NCBI GenBank assembly: GCA_016342685.1
Contig: JAEINU010000003.1
Coordinates: 372,001-436,000, forward strand
From: Bacteroidales bacterium
GTDB lineage: Bacteria > Bacteroidota > Bacteroidia > Bacteroidales > UBA12077
Direction: 5' to 3'
Length of the DNA: 64,000 nt
Position numbers and translations under genes: made by a program. Below the pieces are notes generated by a model. It worked only from the letters and a program-made list of their open reading frames with translations. It did not search any database and had not been told where the DNA came from. Below, in pieces: positions 43,423 to 51,626 of the stretch (positions are counted from its first letter, which is position 1; the number at the start of each line of letters is the position of its first letter).

Positions 43423-44031
43423 TTAATGCTTTATATTATGCCACAATGTGTTAACGATTTTCTCTTTAGTTACAGGGTTGTTGAAATCCAGATTTTTTTT
43501 ATCGCCGAATAGTTTTTTATAAATTTCATTATTAATTCTAAATACTTGATTGATTCGTCCAAATGATTCTTTTACAATTAAAAGATATGTGTCGTAGTTA
43601 TTTGAATTAGACGATGAGCTATTTATAAACTGCCCTAACTCCCGGCTTCTTTTAATAGAGATCTCATTTATTGGTTTCTTTTCATCAAGACCTTTGTAAA
43701 GAGGAATGAAGTTAATCATGTGCATTAACCAATCTTGAGAAAGATTTTTGGGAAGATAACCATTCTTCATATAGAACAATTCTTCGTTTACCAAACCAAG
43801 ATGATCTCTTACAAGAATTAATTGCTCATTTATTTTGTTGGGTTTTGTTTTGCATCTTTGTTGTTTTCTTAAAATATCTCGATGATCATCAATGCATTTC
43901 TGAACCGTCGAAAAATGGACTTCTTTCTTTTGAAATTTAAGAGTGATAAGTCCAAGATAAACCGCAATTAGAATAAGTATTTGTATACTTAATTCAATTT
44001 CGGGTATATAATTACGTATTATAAGTATCAT
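43423..44031 (-). CDS. Unrecognised membrane-anchored protein
   Basis: 202 residues with one N-terminal membrane helix (about 12-32, IQILILIAVYLGLITLKF), then a helical cytoplasmic domain (STVQKCIDDHRDILRKQQRC and IYKKLFGDKKNLDF). No motif is recognised. It follows the HAD lipoprotein gene by 14 bases and is the last gene of a three-gene operon with two exported phosphatases. Confidence 0.65.
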   Translation of the reverse strand: MILIIRNYIPEIELSIQILILIAVYLGLITLKFQKKEVHFSTVQKCIDDHRDILRKQQRCKTKPNKINEQLILVRDHLGLVNEELFYMKNGYLPKNLSQDWLMHMINFIPLYKGLDEKKPINEISIKRSRELGQFINSSSSNSNNYDTYLLIVKESFGRINQVFRINNEIYKKLFGDKKNLDFNNPVTKEKIVNTLWHNIKH

Positions 44032-44045
44032 AGCTTCATGTTTTT

Positions 44046-45098
44046 CTAATCAATAAAAATAGAATCTTGTTTAAATACTTTGCTCATATCCATTTTATTC
44101 CACTGATTTAATAGCATGATATTCTCAAAAATTCCAGTGTTCCATGTAGAATCATTATAATATGTATTATTCCAGTTCTTAGAAACATGCTTGCAGGTGT
44201 CAAATGGATTATATTCTGCTTCAAAGGTATCACTATCGTGATTTAGAAGCACACACATGGTTCTGTGGTGTTTGTTCGATGAGGTAAATGCAAACATATC
44301 AAAATCGTTTACTGTATTTCCAAAGGCGAAAATGGGCGTTTTATTAATCCGATTGTAAATGTTTGTTGATTTTCCTTTCGATGAATTACTTAAAAGAATG
44401 GTACTGTCCAAATAAAACTTAGTTCCGCCTTCTCGTGTGTAAACGATAGATTCGTAATTTGTTAACGAACCTATAATGTGTTGTCGATCAAAATCCAGCT
44501 CTTTTACATTTTGCACTACACCCCAAATAAATTGTTGTTCCGATCCCGATACAATATAAACATCGAATTCTTTTCGTTTTAAATACTGAATTAGTTCAAG
44601 CATTGGTTTATAAAACTGCTTACTTAAAAGTCTGGAGGTGCGTTGTGAGGTATCAACGGGAATGCATTTATTTCGAATGGTATCGCTTAGAAAAGCCGAT
44701 ATTTCTACAAATTTCTCAGAATCGAACTGCATATCATAAATAGACTTTTCAATATGCTTTTTAGTGGAATCATTTATAGCCGTTTCACAATTGGGTAAAG
44801 ACTTATACGCAAGATAATAAGCACATAACATTTCCATAGAAAGCGGGCGCTCGCAGGCAATGGTACCATCCATATCGAAAACGGCAATGCGATCTTCTAC
44901 TTGAACAAAATTTTTGGAATCCTTGCAGGTAACTGCATTCACAAAATCGATAATAGAGTAAATCGAAAAATCCTCAGGGTTTGTTTCTAAGGTGTCTTTC
45001 CACGACGACAATTCTAATTTTTCAAGATCCGTTAGTTTACAATTATCGCACGCCGAAAGTAAAATTGCTCCTAAAAGGATTAAGATAATTTTTCTCAT
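44046..45098 (-). CDS. HAD-superfamily phosphatase lipoprotein
   Basis: The lipobox is at residue 16 (ILLSACDNC). The HAD core is complete: motif I VFDMDGTIACERP (nucleophile and acid D-x-D), motif II IVSGSEQQF (Ser), motif III Lys region TREGGTKFY and motif IV FAFGNTVNDFDMF (D-x-x-x-D). It resembles phosphoserine-phosphatase-like enzymes with an inserted cap helical domain. Placement at the periplasmic membrane face, next to another phosphoesterase, suggests scavenging of organic phosphate or processing of a phosphorylated compound; that is an inference. Confidence 0.85.
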   Translation of the reverse strand: MRKIILILLGAILLSACDNCKLTDLEKLELSSWKDTLETNPEDFSIYSIIDFVNAVTCKDSKNFVQVEDRIAVFDMDGTIACERPLSMEMLCAYYLAYKSLPNCETAINDSTKKHIEKSIYDMQFDSEKFVEISAFLSDTIRNKCIPVDTSQRTSRLLSKQFYKPMLELIQYLKRKEFDVYIVSGSEQQFIWGVVQNVKELDFDRQHIIGSLTNYESIVYTREGGTKFYLDSTILLSNSSKGKSTNIYNRINKTPIFAFGNTVNDFDMFAFTSSNKHHRTMCVLLNHDSDTFEAEYNPFDTCKHVSKNWNNTYYNDSTWNTGIFENIMLLNQWNKMDMSKVFKQDSIFID

Positions 45099-45115
45099 TT
45101 TATTGGGGTTTTAAA

Positions 45116-46441
45116 TTATTTTTTCTCTTTTAAATCCAATGATATACTTTCAATATTACCATTCCCATATATAAATAATGGAGTTGGTTTACTTACATCG
45201 TCAATACCTACCCATCCGCCAGTATTGTATATCGATAAATTAAATTTAAGTGTGTATCCCATCAAATCATTTATATCTTTAATATATTGAACACTATCAC
45301 ATGGCACATGTGTATGACCATAAATTAGTGTATTAAATATCATATCTTCATCAAGCATTTGTCCTTGAGTATGTATTAAAAAAGAATCGACCAATTCGGG
45401 ATGCTCCAATAGTTTTTGAATATCGTTATGCTTGGTTCTTTTAACCTTATTTGGTTTTACAGGAAAAAGCTGAGGGTACTTCGCAACAAGTTTAAGATAG
45501 GTTTGATAATAGCTTGAATCTCCATACATTATATCATTTATACCTTGCGCTAAACCACCCATTGACTGAGCAATTGCATAATCGCTAAATTCGGTAAGTG
45601 GAGAGTTGTTTTTTTCAAGCTCACTAAAATAAACAGAATCATTTATGGACTCGCCAGGTTTACTAATATTTAACGAAGAATTGTTCCAGCCGGGTTCAAA
45701 AAAATGACCGTGAGTTACGCAAATATGCTTTGAATCTGTCTTTATGTAAAGATTTGGATAAGCAATATAAACCGGTTTTTTAGTATCACTTAAAATTCTG
45801 GAAAGAAAGTTTTTCTGTGGATCAGGAAAAATCACAGAATCTTTACTCATTGATCCTTTTTCTAAATCGAGTACTCCAATAATTTGCTGTTGCACTGGTG
45901 ATGCTATTCCGGTAAGTTCCATGCTATTCGATATGTAATATTGTTCCTGTAGCATTTTCCAAACATGATGATCGTGATTACCTGGAATATAGATTATGGT
46001 GTCAAAATAGGAGGTGAATGACTTGCCCTTGGAAATTGTTGTATCATTAAAAATAGAATGTGCCAGATTCATTGCATCACTTGAGTTATGCACAGCCATA
46101 TCGACTATATCGCCCATAAGAATAAGGTAAGGGATTCTGTTATTTTTCTTGCATTTTTCATCTAAAGTTTGAAATAGCTTCTTAACTTCCCTTCGATAAT
46201 AGATTTTTTCATTATTTACGGTAGTACTATCATAATATTTTTTGATAGAATCGTTTTTAGGCAGAACTTTTGTTACAGATCCATATACCTCACCAATATG
46301 GAAATCGCTAAGAAACATTGCTGCGGGAACGTCTATATTTTCAGAGTTTATTGTATTTACTTTATTGCTTTGAGCACAACAATTGTAAATGCTAATAAGG
46401 AACAAAAAGGTGCTTAGAAATAATAATTTAGCTAGTCGCAT
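45116..46441 (-). CDS. Exported metallophosphoesterase
   Basis: A signal peptide (LLFLSTFLFLISIYNCCAQ) precedes a 420-residue calcineurin-like enzyme with the motifs FLSDFHIGEVYG, LMGDIVDMAVHN, IPGNHDHHVWKM, THGHFFEPGW and IYGHTHVPCDS in order, all metal ligands present. Only 17 bases separate it from the HAD phosphatase gene, so the two enzymes are one operon and likely act on the same pathway. Substrate is unknown. The upstream region contains the decayed exonuclease. Confidence 0.88.
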   Translation of the reverse strand: MRLAKLLFLSTFLFLISIYNCCAQSNKVNTINSENIDVPAAMFLSDFHIGEVYGSVTKVLPKNDSIKKYYDSTTVNNEKIYYRREVKKLFQTLDEKCKKNNRIPYLILMGDIVDMAVHNSSDAMNLAHSIFNDTTISKGKSFTSYFDTIIYIPGNHDHHVWKMLQEQYYISNSMELTGIASPVQQQIIGVLDLEKGSMSKDSVIFPDPQKNFLSRILSDTKKPVYIAYPNLYIKTDSKHICVTHGHFFEPGWNNSSLNISKPGESINDSVYFSELEKNNSPLTEFSDYAIAQSMGGLAQGINDIMYGDSSYYQTYLKLVAKYPQLFPVKPNKVKRTKHNDIQKLLEHPELVDSFLIHTQGQMLDEDMIFNTLIYGHTHVPCDSVQYIKDINDLMGYTLKFNLSIYNTGGWVGIDDVSKPTPLFIYGNGNIESISLDLKEKK

Positions 46442-46471
46442 TTTCTTTTAGGTTTTAGGATTATCTTGTAA

Positions 46472-46642
46472 TTATTGCACGGACAACATGTCCGCACTAG
46501 CGGGGTATTCATTATTAGGAGGCTGAATTAATATGGAAACTTCTTTAACAATTTCTAAATTTTCAACTCTCACTAAACCAACTTGGCAAATACTCCATCT
46601 TGGTCCTTGAGCAGTTTCGACATCAATTGCTGTGAAATTCAT
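46472..46642 (-). pseudogene. Truncated DnaQ-type 3'-5' exonuclease
   Basis: The 56-residue frame starts MNFTAIDVETAQGPRWSICQ, the Exo I motif (D-x-E) and following strand of DEDD exonucleases related to DNA polymerase III epsilon, and runs through VGLVRVENLEIVKEV to IQPPNNEY. There the family sequence stops and the frame goes into a short-repeat element (TTGCACGGACA...TGTCCG), ending at a TAA. Exo II and III are missing, so it cannot be active. It lies immediately after the PD-(D/E)xK gene on the same strand. Confidence 0.72.
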
Positions 46643-46654
46643 AAAATGCTAGTT

Positions 46655-47686
46655 TTAAAAATTGCTAATTTCTTTTTCAATTAATTTATATTTATCCTTT
46701 ATGTCTTCTCCAGAATAAAAATCAAGTAGGTCCTTTTTAGTAAGTGTTCCATCGTTAAGGAATTTCTTCATATATTCTTGATTAAACTCCATTAATAACA
46801 TTGATTTTTCCAGTTGTTTTAATATTGCTTTATTATTCTCAATATTGTTTTCAACAAGAGATTTAATTGTTAAAATTTCATTAATGTCTTTAATAATTCG
46901 ATTAACAATTAATGCTAAAAGGTTTTTGTCCAAATCAACTTCTTTTGCATTTAAGGCAATGTCTCTTGCAAGCATATATGCTATTGCTAAGTTGGAATAA
47001 TCTCCTTTCTGTGAGTTAATAATTGCCACAAAACCAATTCCTGGTATATAACCCACATTTTCAAAGTTCTTTAATATTGAACTCTCAACTAAAGAAATAT
47101 CAAAAACAATGATGCTTACTTTGGAATCTCTATTAGCTTGAGTTTCTATTAATTGACTCCAAGCTGTGTCTGATTTTTTCGTAAATAGATCTTTACTCTC
47201 AATATTGCCAAGCCGAACACTCTTATCGAATTTACACTCAATTCCAATTTTTAAATCGGGAGAGCCATTCACTTCACAAATTATATCGCCTGTTTTATTC
47301 TTAGGAATATTTCCAGCAATATTTCCAGTTAAAAAGGCTTTGTCTTTAAGTTTCTTATCTGAAAAATATTGATTTAGAAATTCGGCTATTTCATCTTCTG
47401 CTAGAACACCTTTTATAGTTGACTTATAGAAAAGCTCTTTTTTCATTTCAAAGATCATCTTCAAACTTTCTAATTCTGTTCCCAATTCATTCGAAGTTTT
47501 TGAAAGGAAAGCAGAAATTCTATCTTCCATTAAAGCAAGTACACCAATGTAAATGGCACGAAGCAATTTTTCGTCTCGTTCCTTTGCAGGAAGATTATCG
47601 AAATAATTGAAAACTACTTGATTTTCAATTTCAAATTCTTTGATTTCGATTCGTTTAAGTTGTTGGTTGATTTTTATTGTAGACAT
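46655..47686 (-). CDS. PD-(D/E)xK nuclease-like protein, partner of the RloC-like ATPase
   Basis: 343 residues, soluble. A candidate PD-(D/E)xK core is in the middle: D134 in KTGDIICEV, then IGIECKF with E150-x-K152, a spacing of 15 between the acidic residues, followed by a strand-rich part (SKVSIIVFDISLV, GIGFVAIINSQ) and a helical C-terminus (LLMEFNQEYMKKFL). It starts three bases after the ATPase stop, the tightest link in the operon. The fold assignment comes from motif spacing and predicted strands. In known systems ATPases of this kind are paired with separate nucleases; a role as the second effector or a sensor is inferred. Confidence 0.65.
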   Translation of the reverse strand: MSTIKINQQLKRIEIKEFEIENQVVFNYFDNLPAKERDEKLLRAIYIGVLALMEDRISAFLSKTSNELGTELESLKMIFEMKKELFYKSTIKGVLAEDEIAEFLNQYFSDKKLKDKAFLTGNIAGNIPKNKTGDIICEVNGSPDLKIGIECKFDKSVRLGNIESKDLFTKKSDTAWSQLIETQANRDSKVSIIVFDISLVESSILKNFENVGYIPGIGFVAIINSQKGDYSNLAIAYMLARDIALNAKEVDLDKNLLALIVNRIIKDINEILTIKSLVENNIENNKAILKQLEKSMLLMEFNQEYMKKFLNDGTLTKKDLLDFYSGEDIKDKYKLIEKEISNF

Positions 47687-47689
47687 AAT

Positions 47690-49996
47690 TTATTTATTTA
47701 CCGCATTTTTTAAAGCTTCAAAATGTAACTTATCTTTTTTTATCTGTTTTATTAGTTCTTTACATGCAACAGGTATATCAGCAACAAATTCACTTTGTTT
47801 ACCAATTCTATCTATGTTATTAAAATGGCTAAAATAATGAAAAGGTTTACAGATTCTTTTTGAAATTTCAGAAGTAAATATTTTATCTGCTCTTCTATCC
47901 ACATTATCTGTACTAGGATATTTTGTAAGGGTATACATCTCTAGAAACCTTCTTAATATATTTGGAATTAGTAACAATTTCTCTGACTTAAGTGGTTTTC
48001 TTAGTATGCTAAAATCAAATATTTCTTTAAAAAGGTAATGATATTCTGATTTAAATTTATCTAAAATCAAAGGTAAAGGTTTAATTGTTGCTGTATTATC
48101 AACAAATGATCTTTCTATATAATATTTAGATTCCTTATTGGGCTTATCCATTGGCAATTCACGCATAAGGTTGAAAAATTCAAAATTATGCGTTGATAAA
48201 AAAAGTTGATTGCACTTTAATTTCCACTCATTACCAGGATTGTCATTTGTAAAGAAAACTTCTTTTAGCAATGAATTTATTTGAAAGACATGATTGCCGT
48301 CTAAGCTGGAGATTGGGTCATCTACAAAAATAATATAGTCTTTAAATTTTCCCTTTGATTCAATAGCTTTAATAGAAACTAGAAAATGAGAAAATGCAAT
48401 AGCTGTTTTCTCACCTTCACTTAAATTTGATGCATTCTCATTGTTTCTGAGTAGTTTAAACTGTTTTGTAGCATGATCTAGCTTAATTTCAATATCTTCT
48501 CGGTTCAAAAAACTTTGAATGAAATATGTGTATTGTAAAGCCCCCTCTTCATCACTAAATTTTTTGGACTCATAGAATAAAATCTCCTTATCAATTTCCT
48601 GAATCCTAGTATTTAATTTTTCAACTTCAACAAGGGCATTTTTATATTTCTTTTCTTTGAGATTGTATTTTTCACTTTTTAAAAATGATGCGACTAAATG
48701 GTTTTTATAAAATGTCCGTTCACTTTCAATTCTATGCTGAAATCCCTTGGTAAAATCGTTATTCTTAATAATGTGCTCATTAATCTGTTTGATAGAATTT
48801 ATTACATCTACGTTTTTAAAATCGAGTACATTATTGACACTTAAATAGAGAGATTTATTCAATTTGTTATCCAATTTGCTGAGTATTAGGTTCAAATGTT
48901 TCTTATAAGAACCTGTGATTTTATCAAATTGTTTTTTTAGAACTTTATATTCATCAATGTACCCCAAATTGAAGTCATTACTACTTGAAGGTATGTTAAT
49001 TGTCTTAATCTTGTTCTGTTCTTCAAAAATTAATTGTCTAACTACATCAACATCTTCTTTCAAATTTGCTGCTTGACTATTAAAGTACTTTGTTAGAAAT
49101 CTTATTCTATCTTCATTTATTATGTTGCCACAAAAAAGGCATTTATTATTAGCCTTATTAAGTTCTTGACCCTTTTTTACCCAAGAATATGCTTCAGTGT
49201 TTTTATCTAATATTTTATCTAATTTATTCTTATCAGGAATACTACTTAATATTTTATTAGTCTTTTCAATTATTTCAGAATATGAAAAATTAATTTGAAT
49301 TTCGTCAAGTTCATCCCTCGGTTCTTTTGTTATAACTATCACTCTTAATCGTGCAAGTTGTTTATTATTCCTAATAATATGAGTGGATAAGCTCTCTTTA
49401 ACTTTTGGGATTATATGTTTTAAGTTAGTTTTAGTAAAATCAATTATACTATCAAAGTGTTGATTTTTAATTTCTCTTGCCAATAGTGTAAACTTGCCGG
49501 AATTTGGTTTGTCATAAATTCCAAATTCTTCTATTTCATCTAGGAATTTATCTTTTTTACCAATTATGGACTCTGTTCCATTAATCGAATCTATTTCGGC
49601 TTGTAGGTTATTTATTTTTGTCTGATGTTTTACATTTTCTCCAACCTCAAATAAGATCGTCTTTGAATCTGAAATATCATCTTTGTGAATACTAAAATTC
49701 AAATTATCTTTAATGTAATCTGAATTAAAAACAAGTAAATCATATGGAAATAATTCAAGGTCACTTGAATCAAAATCACCATCAGATGTTTTTATTTTAA
49801 ATTTCCCTTTCTCATAACCTTCATGAATCTTTTTATCTCTTAAAGAACTGAATATTCTTGACAGTGTGGTTTTTCCAGAATAGTTCCAGCCATAAAAAAG
49901 GTTCTTATGATTAAAGTTTTTGATATCTAAAGATGTTGCCCAATTGAAATTCTTATAAATTCCAAATTCTTTTATTGATTCAATTTTCTTAATCAT
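47690..49996 (-). CDS. RloC/AAA_13-like ABC ATPase with zinc hook and anticodon-nuclease-like residues
   Basis: 768 residues. Walker A is G36-WNYS-GKTT; a coiled-coil region interrupted by a CLFC hook (C286, C289) spans about 110-510; the signature is LSEGEKTAIAFSHFL (about 525-539); Walker B and D-loop IIFVDDPISSLDGNH (about 553-567); switch His in LFLSTHNFEF. The C-terminal region has R682-x3-E686 and, 34 and 38 residues on, H720 and H724 (FHYFSHFNN), compatible with the Arg-Glu-His triad of PrrC and RloC anticodon nucleases. RloC senses DNA damage or phage and excises the wobble nucleotide of tRNA. Its start overlaps the KTSC-like gene by eight bases. Confidence 0.82.
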   Translation of the reverse strand: MIKKIESIKEFGIYKNFNWATSLDIKNFNHKNLFYGWNYSGKTTLSRIFSSLRDKKIHEGYEKGKFKIKTSDGDFDSSDLELFPYDLLVFNSDYIKDNLNFSIHKDDISDSKTILFEVGENVKHQTKINNLQAEIDSINGTESIIGKKDKFLDEIEEFGIYDKPNSGKFTLLAREIKNQHFDSIIDFTKTNLKHIIPKVKESLSTHIIRNNKQLARLRVIVITKEPRDELDEIQINFSYSEIIEKTNKILSSIPDKNKLDKILDKNTEAYSWVKKGQELNKANNKCLFCGNIINEDRIRFLTKYFNSQAANLKEDVDVVRQLIFEEQNKIKTINIPSSSNDFNLGYIDEYKVLKKQFDKITGSYKKHLNLILSKLDNKLNKSLYLSVNNVLDFKNVDVINSIKQINEHIIKNNDFTKGFQHRIESERTFYKNHLVASFLKSEKYNLKEKKYKNALVEVEKLNTRIQEIDKEILFYESKKFSDEEGALQYTYFIQSFLNREDIEIKLDHATKQFKLLRNNENASNLSEGEKTAIAFSHFLVSIKAIESKGKFKDYIIFVDDPISSLDGNHVFQINSLLKEVFFTNDNPGNEWKLKCNQLFLSTHNFEFFNLMRELPMDKPNKESKYYIERSFVDNTATIKPLPLILDKFKSEYHYLFKEIFDFSILRKPLKSEKLLLIPNILRRFLEMYTLTKYPSTDNVDRRADKIFTSEISKRICKPFHYFSHFNNIDRIGKQSEFVADIPVACKELIKQIKKDKLHFEALKNAVNK

Positions 49997-50207
49997 ATAA
50001 ATCTCTTACATATCTATTAACATATTCATTCAAACCCGAGCCATTTTCTGCTAAAACCTTCATTCGTTCAACATGCTTTTGTCCAGCTCTTCTATAACTA
50101 TATTTATATAATTTAATCGTTCCTTTAAATTTTATTCTAATATAGTCTTCACCAAGTTCAAAAGATGAAACTCCAGAATCTCCATTTCTATTTTTATACC
50201 TTTCCAT
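49989..50207 (-). CDS. KTSC-like small protein (second)
   Basis: 72 residues: KFKGTIKLYKYSYRRAGQKH then GSGLNEYVNRYVRDLY. The C-terminal part follows the KTSC pattern (Y-x-Y ... G-x-x-L/F ... Y-I/V-x-x-x-Y). I judge it a divergent relative of the upstream 69-residue KTSC protein. Overlap with the ATPase start shows coupled translation. A small partner of this kind could restrain the ATPase; this is inferred. Confidence 0.7.
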   Translation of the reverse strand: MERYKNRNGDSGVSSFELGEDYIRIKFKGTIKLYKYSYRRAGQKHVERMKVLAENGSGLNEYVNRYVRDLYD

Positions 50208-50214
50208 GTTTCAA

Positions 50215-50424
50215 CTAAAGTTTAGTATAACTATAAACATCTTTTATATACTGATGGAAGTAACTTCCATGTGAATTGGCATTCATTAATCCTGAATGAA
50301 CATTAGATGGCACGTTTGCATATTGATATACACCACCGTGATTAAATTCAATTTCAAGAGTTTTACTATTAGCATCATAGCCTACTGCAGCTAGATTGGA
50401 TGAACTTACGCTTTCTCTGTACAT
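50215..50424 (-). CDS. KTSC-domain protein (first)
   Basis: 69 residues forming one KTSC domain (named for the C-terminus of some lysyl-tRNA synthetases): VSSSNLAAVGYDANSKTLEI, FNHGGVYQYANVPSNVHSGL, SHGSYFHQYIKDVY. It starts an operon whose third product resembles a tRNA anticodon nuclease, seven bases before the second small gene. A tRNA-related recognition or inhibitor role is an attractive but unproven reading. Confidence 0.85.
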   Translation of the reverse strand: MYRESVSSSNLAAVGYDANSKTLEIEFNHGGVYQYANVPSNVHSGLMNANSHGSYFHQYIKDVYSYTKL

Positions 50425-50489
50425 AATGATTTATTTTTAGGGTTAATAATTAATTTAGTATTTATGTAATTCTCATTTACTTTTTAATA

Positions 50490-50696
50490 TTAACTATTAT
50501 GACACTCATTACAACAATAATAGCATCCATCGACAGTAGAATAAATTGTTTTTGCAGTTTTCACAGCATCAAAACAAGTATAAAAATCACCTAATAAAAT
50601 CCTATTCTGCTCTTCTGGCATATGTGTGCATCCAGATTTATGCACTTCGTGATCCCCATTTGATTGAGGATTTTTGTTTACATAGTAATCTGCCAT
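50490..50696 (-). CDS. Small Cys/His-rich protein
   Basis: 68 residues beginning MADYYVNKNPQSNGDHEVHK. Six cysteines and several His (SGCTHMP, FYTCFDAV, DGCYYCCNECH) give a C-x2-C and C-x-C-type cluster suited to zinc. ATG 50696 is chosen because this start matches the compact domain; the upstream in-frame ATG adds 16 residues. It lies 65 bases before the KTSC gene on the same strand, so it may belong to the same operon. Similar small proteins are common in bacteria; no function is known to me. Confidence 0.72.
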   Translation of the reverse strand: MADYYVNKNPQSNGDHEVHKSGCTHMPEEQNRILLGDFYTCFDAVKTAKTIYSTVDGCYYCCNECHNS

Positions 50697-50744
50697 AATC
50701 ATTTCTTTTTGGGTTAACAACACATCATATTGCAATTTTTGCAA

Positions 50745-51317
50745 TATGTATTTTTAATATTAATGTAAATTAATACTCCGATTTCGAGTTCAGAAATGTG
50801 CGTTTTAAACGGTAGGTGAGGATGAAATTAAGTATAATATGTTAAACTGCAAAATATTGGGTATCAATAATAAAAGACATTTTTGTGGCTTATCAGATTG
50901 CAGGTAGGCGATGCGTTACTAGTTAAATGTTCACTTTGTGTACTTAAAACTCAAACAGGGTAGTGTGTGTGGGTTTTTGTAATGTCAAAATATTTTGGTT
51001 TTTTGTAGGTGGAGCGAGGGTGAAAGTTTTTTTTTGATTGTGTATCCTTTGACAAGCTCAGGATGACATTTTATTATCTTGTTGTTCACCCTTCGACAGG
51101 CTCAGGATGACGTTTTTGTTATATGTGTTATACATCCTTTGGCAAGATCAGGATGACATTTTATTCTATGGTTATTCATTCTTTGACAGGCTCAGGATGA
51201 TGTTTTCATTATATGGTTATCTATCCTTCGACAGGCTCAGGATGACAAAGGGCAGTCTTTATTTTTTGTATTTACAAATTGAGATTACATCCGTGTAAAC
51301 GGGAGGTTTAAAAAAAT
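50745..51317. other. Repeat-bearing non-coding region
   Basis: About 570 bases without a gene. Left part shows no feature; the right part (51046-51246) holds the five-copy tandem repeat. A + strand frame through the repeats (SFDRLRM repeated) is a by-product of the repeat and not a gene. Confidence 0.6.
51046..51246. repeat. Five-copy tandem repeat, period 44-46 bp
   Basis: Copies of CCTTCGACAGGCTCAGGATG-type sequence begin near 51046, 51090, 51136, 51180 and 51225, each followed by 22-24 bases of variable, T-rich sequence. Two copies carry AAG in place of AGG and two are slightly changed. Related fragments (TTGAGCTTGTCGAA / TTCGATAAACTCAA) occur as an inverted pair near 58105-58165. Confidence 0.8.
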
Positions 51318-51551
51318 CTAACTCAACATTCGAGCTACCTGATCCTCAATAATTGCTTTAAACTCATCGCAGCAAGCATTAATATGAATAAAATAGGTGT
51401 TAGGTGCATCAAATACTAATTTAAAATCAGCATTTTTATCGTGTGTTTTGCATTTAATCTCGGATATGTTTGCCGAAATAATCGAACTGTATGTTTGTTC
51501 TATTGATGGTTTTGGTTTTCCATCTGGATTCTGAAATACTATTTTATTCAT
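51318..51551 (-). CDS. Small unrecognised protein
   Basis: 77 residues, acidic, with KTHDKNADFKLVFD and INACCDEFKAIIEDQVARML. No signal or motif is recognised; the CC near residue 60 is notable. It begins 75 bases after the KAS III-like gene on the same strand. Confidence 0.55.
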   Translation of the reverse strand: MNKIVFQNPDGKPKPSIEQTYSSIISANISEIKCKTHDKNADFKLVFDAPNTYFIHINACCDEFKAIIEDQVARMLS

Positions 51552-51626
51552 GGCCGCTAGATTATAAATTGTTTTAGTGTTTATCGGTTTAAAGCAATCT
51601 GTTGTTCATATTCAGATTGCACTTAC

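Noticed and set aside
47690-49996. The ATPase as a plain SMC/RecN-type repair protein
   Set aside because: The R-x3-E/H residues at the C-terminus, the mid-length hook and the operon partners fit RloC/AAA_13 better than repair ATPases.
51046-51246. Tandem repeats as a CRISPR array
   Set aside because: Repeats are degenerate, spacers are short (22-24), T-rich and similar to each other, and no cas genes are near.
51107-51298. A 63-residue + strand frame through the tandem repeats
   Set aside because: It arises from the repeat motif itself (SFDRLRM recurring), has no start context and no independent protein features.
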